11,813 nucleotides of DNA from an uncultured Sphingomonadales bacterium (lineage in GTDB: Bacteria; Pseudomonadota; Alphaproteobacteria; Sphingomonadales; Sphingomonadaceae), in assembly GCA_903958285.1 (NCBI GenBank), contig CAJBSR010000528.1, positions 1-11,813 on the forward strand. Direction: 5' to 3'. Each line of letters opens with the position of its first letter. The stretch's first letter is position 1. Below, one piece after another: positions 1-6,497 of the stretch. Below the pieces are notes generated by a model. It made no database searches. It was not told the origin of the DNA and was given only the letters and a program-made list of their open reading frames with translations. The position numbers were made by a program, and so were the translations under genes.

Positions 1-816
1 CTCGAAGATACGCTGCCGTTCCTCAGGAGGTGTGTCGACCGCGTTGCGGCCAACAGGGCTGTCAAAGGCCATGCCGAAGACATGATTGCGGCACTTGGCG
101 ACAATCGCGTCGTAATTGTCCTTGATCTCCTTCTCCCACTCCGGCGTCATTTCCTTCTGCATGGCCGGAAGGATATAGTTTGGCGTGCGTTGAAAGACCG
201 TCACACTTGCAGCTGTCTTGGCGAGGACGGGAACCATCTGAACCGTAGTCGCGCCGGCGCCGATGATGCCGATCCGCTTGCCGGCATAGTCCAAACCCTC
301 TTGCGGCCAGCGTGATGAATGGAAAAGAGGGCCCTTGAAACGGTCCATACCCTTGATCTTCGGGATTACCGGCTCCGAAATCATCCCCATCCCGCTGATG
401 AAGTACTTGCAGGTGAAGGTCTCGCCAGTGCCCGTTGTGACGCGCCAATGGCCTTCGTCATCCAGGAATTGGGCGTCGACGATTTCCGTGTTCAGTTGGA
501 TGTGTGGCCACATGTCGCATTTATCGGCGACAAAGCGCATGTAATTCTGGGTTTCTTCCCGCCCCGGGTACCGCTTGGTCCAGGACCATTCCTGCAGCAG
601 TTCCTTGGAAAAGGTCAGGCAGTAATAATAGCTCTCGCTGTCGGTCGCTGCACCAGGATAGCGGTTCCAGGTCCAAGTGCCACCAATGTCTGAGGCACGG
701 TCAAACACGCGCACGGTGCGGCCGGCCTCGCGAAGATAGTGGATTAAGGCCAGACCCGCGAAACCGGCGCCGATGCCGATCGCGTCAAAGTCGACTTTCG
801 CGTTCGCAGTGCTCAT
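1..816 (-). CDS. Baeyer-Villiger-type flavin monooxygenase, N-terminal 272 residues (C-terminal part lies outside the window)
   Basis: The reading frame is open from the ATG at 816 to the left edge with no stop codon; about half of a usual ~540-residue enzyme is present. An FAD-binding GxGxxG (GAGFAG, residues 16-21) lies at the N-terminus, followed by a GGTW/NRYPGA stretch typical of the class. The Baeyer-Villiger fingerprint FxGxxxHxxxW[P/D] is matched exactly by FKGPLFHSSRWP (160-171), and a second, NADPH-binding Rossmann motif GAGATT begins at 186. Enzymes with this signature use NADPH and O2 to insert oxygen next to a carbonyl, turning ketones into esters or lactones. GAGG at 824-827 is 7 nt from the ATG and supports the start. 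It follows the hydrolase gene in the same direction after 161 bp, so it is either the last gene of that operon or has its own promoter. Family call is firm; the substrate is unknown, and some relatives do N- or S-oxidation instead. Confidence 0.93.
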   Translation of the reverse strand, partial: MSTANAKVDFDAIGIGAGFAGLALIHYLREAGRTVRVFDRASDIGGTWTWNRYPGAATDSESYYYCLTFSKELLQEWSWTKRYPGREETQNYMRFVADKCDMWPHIQLNTEIVDAQFLDDEGHWRVTTGTGETFTCKYFISGMGMISEPVIPKIKGMDRFKGPLFHSSRWPQEGLDYAGKRIGIIGAGATTVQMVPVLAKTAASVTVFQRTPNYILPAMQKEMTPEWEKEIKDNYDAIVAKCRNHVFGMAFDSPVGRNAVDTPPEERQRIFE

Positions 817-977
817 TATTCATCCTCTTCCTAAATCATTTGAACCCTTTTCGGGCTGCTATTCAATCGTAGGCGGTCTCAATAGAAGCTAGCCATGTTT
901 CCCTTTGGATATGGCGGAACGTCCTCAAAACTCCCCTTGTCTTTCTAATTTGCTACCATTGGAGGCGACCGTCTTGT
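817..977. other. 161-bp gap between hydrolase and monooxygenase genes
   Basis: No gene is seen here. Reading leftward, the gap has AT-richer patches and a TTGAA/TTCAA inverted pair (839-844 and 861-866 region), but no convincing -35/-10 pair or U-tracted terminator. All other genes of this block are separated by no more than 24 bp, so this gap may hold an independent promoter or an attenuation site for the monooxygenase gene. That is inference from spacing only. Confidence 0.3.
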
Positions 978-1781
978 CTAAAGCGCGCTGGCAAAGGCCA
1001 GCAGCTTTTCGACATAAAGGGGCCCTTCTTCAATAAAGGGCGCATGGCCACAATCTTCGAAACGGGCGACTTGCCCCTTGGGTGCCATCTTGCCTGCCAG
1101 TTCGCCGATTTCAGGTTGCACGACAACGTCTTTGCCGCCGACAACTGAGAGAACGGGAATGCTAAGATTAGATAAGATGGCGCGCTGATCAATGTCGGCG
1201 AGGTTGAGCAATGATTGAATGGACGTCGGGCCAGCTTCCATGAACATAGCCGTCATCCATTCAATTGTTGGTTGCCCAACGTCTTTGGCGCAGACACCTT
1301 CGGACAGACCGCGAAAGAAGGTCGCCCTATTGGCCAAAATGGCATCCGGCATGCCAAGAACATCTGCGCGTTGGCCGCCATATGGAAAATCGTCAGCCTG
1401 CACATAGCGCGGCGAGGCTGCACAGGTCAGCACGAGGCCGGCTGCCGCGGCACCCAAACGGTCCGCCGCCTCCACGACAACAGCGCCCCCAAGGGACCAG
1501 CCGTTGAGGATGACGGGGCGAAGGTTTCGCGCGGCGACAATGTCAACGATGTCTCCAGCAAGGGCCGAAATGCTTACATCGTCAAAGTCGCGGTCTGATT
1601 TTCCGCATCCACGATGATCGACGGCGAGCACTTCATGCCCTGCCTTGAGCAGACGTTCGATGACATCCACCCAGATCGTGCTCGACATCCCCCAACCGTG
1701 CGACAGCACAAAGGGTGTTTTCGTGCCCACATAGTGTTCAAAATAAACGCGTCGACCGTCAGACCGCTGATGATACGCCAT
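978..1781 (-). CDS. alpha/beta-fold hydrolase (esterase/lactonase-like)
   Basis: A 267-residue alpha/beta hydrolase, a normal length for the family. The oxyanion-hole motif HGWG is at 28-31, the nucleophile elbow GWSLGG at 94-99 puts the catalytic serine at 96, and the acid and base are likely D218 (GGKDVV) and H246 (CGHAPF). There is no signal peptide, so it is probably cytoplasmic. Members hydrolyse esters, lactones or C-C bonds, and sequence alone does not separate these. The neighbouring Baeyer-Villiger-type monooxygenase makes the most economical role cleavage of the ester or lactone that enzyme produces. The start is set by a perfect AGGAGG (1787-1792) 5 nt before the ATG. The gene begins 18 bp after the SnoaL-like gene stops, which indicates co-transcription. 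Confidence 0.92.
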   Translation of the reverse strand: MAYHQRSDGRRVYFEHYVGTKTPFVLSHGWGMSSTIWVDVIERLLKAGHEVLAVDHRGCGKSDRDFDDVSISALAGDIVDIVAARNLRPVILNGWSLGGAVVVEAADRLGAAAAGLVLTCAASPRYVQADDFPYGGQRADVLGMPDAILANRATFFRGLSEGVCAKDVGQPTIEWMTAMFMEAGPTSIQSLLNLADIDQRAILSNLSIPVLSVVGGKDVVVQPEIGELAGKMAPKGQVARFEDCGHAPFIEEGPLYVEKLLAFASAL

Positions 1782-1799
1782 CGGGACCTCCTGAGTGTG

Positions 1800-2261
1800 T
1801 TATTGGGGTGGGGCTAGGGTGATCCCGACAAGCGGGCTGAAATGATACATGGTGACCCGCCGACGCGCGATCTTCCAGGTGCCGTCGCGACGTTCAAACC
1901 GGTCAAAGTATGTTGCCGCAACAGTCTGAGCCTGTTGATCGCTGGTGGTGCCAATGCAGTCCACATCGCACACGCCATGGGCGAGGTCTGGGTTTTCGAA
2001 ATCAGCCCTCAAGTTGGTCGTGTAGTGGGTAGATTGCAGCCAGGCTGGCCATAGAATGTCTGTGACGGCGCGCGAGATTTCCGATGCGCCGTGGAAATCG
2101 CCGAAGGGCGGCCCAATTTCCCAGACGGCGTCCGGCCACCAAATCGCCATGAACCGCGTCAAGTCACGCTTGTCGAAGCCATGACAATAGTCACTGACCA
2201 GATCATTGAACTGAAAACGGCTTTCCAATTGGTCCAGCCGGGCTTCGATTGCGGACGTCAT
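1800..2261 (-). CDS. SnoaL-like / NTF2-fold protein
   Basis: A 153-residue protein with the pattern of the SnoaL_4 / nuclear-transport-factor-2 fold. It has an N-terminal helix (IEARLDQLESRFQFNDLV) leading to a YCHGFDKRD turn, the FMAIWWPDAVWEIG strand region, STHYTTN at 77-83 with a pocket histidine H79, and a basic C-terminal strand pair (DGTWKIARRRV, 126-136). Proteins of this fold include isomerases, dehydratases, cyclases and non-catalytic subunits, so the reaction cannot be named. GGAGG (2269-2273) lies inside the end of the upstream acyl-CoA dehydrogenase gene and the ATG follows that gene's TAA by only 2 bp, which points to translational coupling. A plausible but unproven role is double-bond or hydroxyl rearrangement of a CoA or lactone intermediate in the same pathway. 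Confidence 0.88.
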   Translation of the reverse strand: MTSAIEARLDQLESRFQFNDLVSDYCHGFDKRDLTRFMAIWWPDAVWEIGPPFGDFHGASEISRAVTDILWPAWLQSTHYTTNLRADFENPDLAHGVCDVDCIGTTSDQQAQTVAATYFDRFERRDGTWKIARRRVTMYHFSPLVGITLAPPQ

Positions 2262-2263
2262 GA

Positions 2264-3565
2264 TTAGGCCTCCGGGGTCAGGAAAGCGGCGAATTTCTGC
2301 TCCGCTTCAGCGCGCCTGTGCGGGACAAAATATGTCGGGAACACGCCCGGCGACGGCGCAACATTGCGCAGTACATCCTTGGCGACGGAGACTTTGTGGA
2401 CCTCAGTCGGGCCGTCGACGATCCCCATTTCCGGGACATATTGCCACATATCCATCAACGGGGTTTCGTTTGACATGCCAAGCGACCCATGGAGATGGAG
2501 CGCCCGATAAATGACGTCTTTCAGCACTTCCGGCATGGCAGCCTTGATTGCCGAAATCTCGCGGCGGACGGGGCGTGTATAGGTCTTGTCCCGATCAAGC
2601 AGCCATGCCGTGTAAAGGACATGGAGACGGAATTGCGTGATCTGCGTGTGGCTGTCCGCAATTTTTTCCTGCACCATTTGCTTGTCCGCAAGCCGTTCAC
2701 CCTTGGTGATCCGAGACACGGCGCGTTCGCACATCATCTCCATCGCTCGGTTCAGCATGCCCACGGTGCGCATCGCATGATGAATACGCCCGCCGCCTAG
2801 CCGGGATTGCGCGACCTTGAACCCTTCGCCGACAGGGCCAAGAACATTCTTCATAGGCACCCGGCAGTCGGAAAACCTCAAATAGCCGTGAACACCGCTG
2901 CCAAGAGCATCCTTGGGGCCGACAGCCGTGTTGCGGATGATTTCCATTCCCGGCGTGCCGCGCGGCACGATCAGCATCGTGGACCCTTCATGGACCGGGA
3001 CTTCCGGATCGGTGATGCACATCACAATCAGGAATTCGGCCACGCAGGCATGGCTGGCAAACCATTTCTCTCCGTTGATAACCCATTCATTGCCCTGCAA
3101 TTCCGCTTGGCACGTGAATTGACCGGGGTCGGCTCCGGCCTGAGGTTCCGTCATCGAATAGCAGGAAAAAATCTCGCCGTTCAAAAGAGGCTGCAGATAG
3201 CGCTGTTTATGCTCTTCTGTGCCAAATCGCGCGAGGATTTCCGCATTCCCCGTGTCGGGCGCCTGTGTCCCGAAAACGGTGGGTGCAAAGCGGCTCCGAC
3301 CCAGAATTTCATTCATAAGGCCAAGTTTAACCTGGCCGAACCCTTGCCCACCCAGTTCGGGTCCAAGGTGGCAGGCCCAAAGACCCTTCTTCTTCACGAT
3401 TTCCTTAAGCGGCGCCATTGCGCGTTGGGCTGCGGAATTCGGATCAAACGGGGCGGCAGGGTGACGGAAGACCAGATCCATAGGTTCGATTTCAGTCGCA
3501 ACGAACGTCTTCATCCAGTCGAGCTGTTCCTGAAATTCAGGCTCAGTAGAAAAATCCCATGCCAT
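2264..3565 (-). CDS. acyl-CoA dehydrogenase, ACAD10/ACAD11-like
   Basis: A 433-residue flavoprotein with the complete acyl-CoA dehydrogenase architecture. The N-terminal helical domain (about 1-130) leads to the FAD-contacting YSMTEPQAGAD (136-146), a middle beta domain to about 245, then a C-terminal helical domain with LGGGRIHHAMRTVG (256-269), ALHLHGSLGMSNETPL (355-370) and IVDGPTEVHK (382-391). In ordinary family members the catalytic glutamate sits in a YEGT-type motif at this last place; here VDGP places an aspartate (D384). The DGPxEVH form and overall pattern are those of the ACAD10/11 group, which acts on 4-phosphorylated hydroxyacyl-CoAs. The matching kinase is encoded in the divergent operon (7220-8263). 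AAGGAA (3575-3580), 9 nt upstream, supports the start. The gene begins 24 bp after the remnant SDR and is coupled to the SnoaL-like gene. Family is sure; use of a phospho-substrate is inference. Confidence 0.95.
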   Translation of the reverse strand: MAWDFSTEPEFQEQLDWMKTFVATEIEPMDLVFRHPAAPFDPNSAAQRAMAPLKEIVKKKGLWACHLGPELGGQGFGQVKLGLMNEILGRSRFAPTVFGTQAPDTGNAEILARFGTEEHKQRYLQPLLNGEIFSCYSMTEPQAGADPGQFTCQAELQGNEWVINGEKWFASHACVAEFLIVMCITDPEVPVHEGSTMLIVPRGTPGMEIIRNTAVGPKDALGSGVHGYLRFSDCRVPMKNVLGPVGEGFKVAQSRLGGGRIHHAMRTVGMLNRAMEMMCERAVSRITKGERLADKQMVQEKIADSHTQITQFRLHVLYTAWLLDRDKTYTRPVRREISAIKAAMPEVLKDVIYRALHLHGSLGMSNETPLMDMWQYVPEMGIVDGPTEVHKVSVAKDVLRNVAPSPGVFPTYFVPHRRAEAEQKFAAFLTPEA

Positions 3566-3589
3566 CGTTTGTTGTTCCTTAAGTGTATT

Positions 3590-3845
3590 TTAGTTGCCAG
3601 CGTACCAGCTGCCGTCGATCCAGAGTTCGGCGCCTGTCACATACCGGGCTTCGTCTGAGGTGAGATAAAGTGACCCGAAAGCGATATTCATCGGGTCACC
3701 GACTTTGAAGATGGGAATGGAAGCACCGATCGCCCAGGGCGACCCGAGCGCCTTCGCGGGCGAACAGCTTAGCTTGCGCTCCGCCGAGCCAGCTCGCAGC
3801 TCCTGAGATCACGGCGGTCTTCCCGCCTAGCTGTCCAGCCAACAT
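3590..3845 (-). pseudogene. short-chain dehydrogenase/reductase remnant with internal deletion and frameshift
   Basis: The ATG at 3845 has a good GAGGAG site and opens a typical SDR start: AVISGAASWLGGAQAKLF and then FAREGARVALGD, ending near residue 39. The frame then leaves SDR sequence and stops at 3696. In another frame from about 3727 down to the TAA at 3590-3592, a typical SDR C-terminus appears (IPIFKVGDP, then LYLTSDEARYVTGAELWIDG). Roughly 170 residues of the expected ~250, including the YxxxK active site, are missing, and the junction near 3725-3735 also shifts the frame. The cofactor loop is damaged as well: SGAASWLG has Trp where the family has Gly. The remnant is the promoter-proximal gene of the minus operon, so it probably once encoded an alcohol dehydrogenase step now lost or done by another SDR. 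A sequencing error cannot explain the size of the loss. Confidence 0.85.
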
Positions 3846-3871
3846 CGACTCCTCACATTTTTGTTGAGCGA

Positions 3872-3900
3872 AGGTTATCCATCTTACTAGATCATAACAA
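3872..3900 (-). promoter_or_regulatory. possible promoter and imperfect palindrome upstream of the minus-strand operon
   Basis: Nested inverted repeats GTTAT (3874-3878) / ATAAC (3894-3898) and ATCT (3881-3884) / AGAT (3889-3892) form an imperfect palindrome 28 bp before the remnant gene's start. Reading leftward, TTGTTA (3895-3900) and TAACCT (3872-3877) are 17 bp apart and could be -35 and -10 boxes, although the -10 matches the consensus poorly. Position and symmetry suggest an operator over the minus-operon promoter; the regulator is unknown. Confidence 0.35.
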
Positions 3901-4037
3901 GGAAAATTCTTGCCCTTTGTGCCCATCGAAATTGGCTCTTGGCAGCGGATTTTTCTCTCAAGGCATGGATTAATAGACATTTATGGGGCAAGTTTGTTGA
4001 GATGCCAGCCGAAAAGATGCGCTGCGCAAACATGCAC

Positions 4038-4066
4038 TTGCTAGCGATGAACAAGTTAGATACAAA
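4038..4066 (+). promoter_or_regulatory. candidate sigma-70-type promoter for the TonB-receptor operon
   Basis: TTGCTA (4038-4043) and TACAAA (4061-4066) are separated by exactly 17 bp. Each matches four of six bases of the TTGACA / TATAAT consensus. A transcript would begin near 4073, leaving a leader of about 150 nt before the receptor ATG. The perfect inverted repeat at 4094-4112 lies just downstream, a usual place for a repressor site. The call rests on motif spacing only. Confidence 0.4.
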
Positions 4067-4093
4067 ATTGCCTGCCGCGCCGATCGATCCCGA

Positions 4094-4112
4094 CACTCTG
4101 GTGTCCAGAGTG
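4094..4112. promoter_or_regulatory. perfect 8-3-8 inverted repeat, candidate operator
   Basis: CACTCTGG-TGT-CCAGAGTG is a perfect inverted repeat with 8-bp arms and a 3-bp centre, 28 bp after the candidate -10 box. Its size suits a dimeric repressor of the TetR family, and such a regulator is encoded at the end of the same operon. I saw no second copy in the window. It could alternatively act as a leader-RNA hairpin. Confidence 0.5.
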
Positions 4113-4152
4113 GAGAATGAAGGAAAAAGCGAAGGGGCGGTGCAGGGACAGG

Positions 4153-4169
4153 CTGCCGAAGATCGGCAG
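4153..4169. promoter_or_regulatory. perfect 7-3-7 inverted repeat in the leader of the receptor gene
   Basis: CTGCCGA-AGA-TCGGCAG is a perfect inverted repeat ending 51 bp before the receptor ATG. It would form a GC-rich hairpin in the leader mRNA but is not followed by a T-run, so it is not a standard terminator. It could be a second operator or an RNA element that affects translation. Its sequence differs from the repeat at 4094-4112, so the two need not bind the same protein. Confidence 0.35.
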
Positions 4170-4220
4170 GTGTTGCTGCTTTACATAATCCATAGCGCGA
4201 AGCGCATGGGGAGGAGAAGG

Positions 4221-6485
4221 ATGGCCATGAAGTCAGCGAATTTTGTCCGTGTGCTCCTTGCTGCCACGGTTTCCGTCACAGCAATGAATGCAACTCAAGC
4301 AATTGCAGCCGAAGGTGAGGCGTCGCAGGGTCTTGACGAGATTGTCGTGACAGCGCGTAAGCGCGTCGAAAATCTGCAAGATGTTTCATCTTCCGTTAGC
4401 GCGCTCTCTTCAGCGGAACTCGCGCGTCGGTTCGATTCAGATGTTCGTGATTTTGCGAACTCATCGCCGAATGTCATTATCGATGATACCCAGCAGGGCC
4501 CAGGCGGCGTTGCTGCTATTTATATTCGCGGCATTGGCGTTGCTGATGTTGAAAAGTCGGTCGATCCAGCGGTGGGCGTCATCATCGACGATGTCTATAT
4601 CGGCCAAAGCTCAGGCTCGCTCCTGAAAGCGATCGATATCGATCGCGTCGAAGTGTTGCGCGGGCCGCAGGGCACGCTGTTCGGCCGCAACGCGACAGGC
4701 GGTGTGATAAACCTCGCGCGCTCACGCCCCACGGAAGAGCTCAGCGGCAAGGCGCGTGTAACCTATGGTCGCTTCAACACGTTAGATGCGCAAGGCGTCG
4801 TTAGCTTTGGGCTCGCCCCCAATGTCGCAATGAAATTGACTGGGGCTTACAACACCACAGACGGCTATATCTTTAACCGCACTCAGAATAAGGATGGCCA
4901 GAAATCAGATTTCACCGCGTTTGGTGGGATGATCCTGATCACGCCTTCTGAAGGTCTGGAGATTTCAGCAAATTATGACCATCAGTTGACGCGGCAGGCA
5001 GCACCGCAGCTGATTGCAGTCAACAAACCGACAGATCTGTTCTGTGTCGCTTATCAGCAATGCTCGGCCACCCCGAGAGCGCCTGTGTCCGGCGATCCTT
5101 ATGTGAGCTTAGGGAATGCGTCCGTTGATAAGTCCGCCCGGTTTGAGCTCGATATGGCGATCGGCAAGGTCAAGTATGAAGTTTCAGATGATCTCGAACT
5201 TCAGTACATCCTTGGCTATCTGAAGACCAGTGAAGAGGTCACGCAGGATTTTGATGCCTCTAAGTTCACGCTTTATCATACCGACCGGCCGGCTCGCTGG
5301 CGTCAAACAACCAATGAAGTGCGTTTGACCAAAGGTGGATCGGGTCCTGTCAACTTCGTCTTGGGCGGGTATCTTTGGGATTCCGGTTACACGATCAACC
5401 TGAAGAACTATATTGGCTTTGCTGGGGCCCCGTTGCTCACAAGCGCGCAGGACGTGACACAAACCACGAAATCCTCTGCCGTTTTCTTTGAAGGGGACTA
5501 CAAGTTTACCGACGCGTTGAAGCTGACTGTTGGCGGCCGATACACGAAGGATAAGAAGACGAGCCTGGTTAACGACAAGACGATTTTCATCTACGGCACG
5601 GCCGCCGAGGTTAATCCGATTGTCACAATCCCGCCAAGCGCGGCGAACGGTAACATTGTGATGACGTCTCCCAAGGAGGCGGATTGGTCCAAGTTCACGC
5701 CCAAGGTCAGCTTGAGCATGAATTGGACGCCGGATGTTATGACATATGCTCTGTGGTCCCGCGGATATCGCGGCGGTGGCTTTAACGGCCGACCCGCCAC
5801 AATCGGCGCAGCAATCAATGCTTATAATCCCGAAACGCTCGACAACTACGAACTTGGTTTCAAGACAGAGTTCTTAGATCGCCGGGTTCGTCTGAACGGC
5901 GCTGTGTTCATGATGAAGTATAAGGACATGCAGCAGGATCTTGACGTGCCCGCTCCCGGCACATCAACTGGCCGCGAGAACCGGACGATCAATGCATCCA
6001 AGGCAGACCTTAAGGGGATCGAGCTCGATCTGACGGCGAAAGCTGCAGAAGGCCTGACCCTCAGTGCGAAGCTTGGCTATCTCGATGCGAAGTACAAGAA
6101 CTTCTTCGGGGATATCTACAGCACCGGAAGGCCGGTTGACGCTACCTTCCTCAAAATTCGCCGTGCCCCGAAATGGACATGGGATCTCGGATTTAACTGG
6201 GAGAAGGAAGTCGGTCCGGGAACGGTTTGGCTGAGTGGTGATCTGCACTACATCGGCGCGCATGAAATTACGTTCTTGAACAATCCAAACCTGCGCAATG
6301 CTGGCCAGTATCTTCTGGACGCATCGATCAACTATAAACTCAACAACACGACGGTCAGCGTGTTTGGCAAGAACCTTGCCAACGAAAAGGGCTGGACCAT
6401 TGGTTATGACGTTCAGGGAATTTGGAGCTACGCGTCCCCCCGTCCTCGTCAGACCTATGGTGTGGCTGTTACGCAGACGTTCTGA
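4221..6485 (+). CDS. TonB-dependent outer-membrane receptor
   Basis: A 754-residue receptor, normal size for the family. Residues 1-30 form a signal peptide (MAMKSANFVR, then a hydrophobic run ending in AIAA). A TonB box LDEIVVTARKR follows at 38-48, then a plug domain with the conserved VEVLRGPQGTLFGRNATGG (143-161), then a long 22-strand-type barrel ending in an aromatic residue (YGVAVTQTF). It sits in the outer membrane and imports a ligand using energy from TonB-ExbBD. In sphingomonads such receptors are often tied to catabolic clusters, and heading an operon with an acyl-CoA ligase and SDR suggests uptake of the compound degraded. The frame is open back to 3939, but GGAGG at 4210-4214, 6 nt before the ATG, and the signal peptide fix the start at 4221; 4227 is a lesser alternative. 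No iron-related gene is nearby, so siderophore uptake is less likely. Confidence 0.93.
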   Translation: MAMKSANFVRVLLAATVSVTAMNATQAIAAEGEASQGLDEIVVTARKRVENLQDVSSSVSALSSAELARRFDSDVRDFANSSPNVIIDDTQQGPGGVAAIYIRGIGVADVEKSVDPAVGVIIDDVYIGQSSGSLLKAIDIDRVEVLRGPQGTLFGRNATGGVINLARSRPTEELSGKARVTYGRFNTLDAQGVVSFGLAPNVAMKLTGAYNTTDGYIFNRTQNKDGQKSDFTAFGGMILITPSEGLEISANYDHQLTRQAAPQLIAVNKPTDLFCVAYQQCSATPRAPVSGDPYVSLGNASVDKSARFELDMAIGKVKYEVSDDLELQYILGYLKTSEEVTQDFDASKFTLYHTDRPARWRQTTNEVRLTKGGSGPVNFVLGGYLWDSGYTINLKNYIGFAGAPLLTSAQDVTQTTKSSAVFFEGDYKFTDALKLTVGGRYTKDKKTSLVNDKTIFIYGTAAEVNPIVTIPPSAANGNIVMTSPKEADWSKFTPKVSLSMNWTPDVMTYALWSRGYRGGGFNGRPATIGAAINAYNPETLDNYELGFKTEFLDRRVRLNGAVFMMKYKDMQQDLDVPAPGTSTGRENRTINASKADLKGIELDLTAKAAEGLTLSAKLGYLDAKYKNFFGDIYSTGRPVDATFLKIRRAPKWTWDLGFNWEKEVGPGTVWLSGDLHYIGAHEITFLNNPNLRNAGQYLLDASINYKLNNTTVSVFGKNLANEKGWTIGYDVQGIWSYASPRPRQTYGVAVTQTF

Positions 6486-6497
6486 CCTAGGGATCGA

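Noticed and set aside
319..693. Plus-strand open frames within 82-872
   Set aside because: They are opposite a continuous monooxygenase frame with exact family motifs; the real gene is on the minus strand and is open to the window edge.
2807..3658. Long plus-strand open frame (283 codons) opposite the acyl-CoA dehydrogenase gene
   Set aside because: It is the antisense shadow of a clear enzyme gene, has a His/Arg-rich unnatural composition and no recognisable protein pattern.
3939..4220. In-frame N-terminal extension of the TonB receptor frame (94 codons)
   Set aside because: It would bury the signal peptide behind a non-secretory stretch and span the promoter and operator candidates; the GGAGG and signal peptide at 4221 explain the start better.
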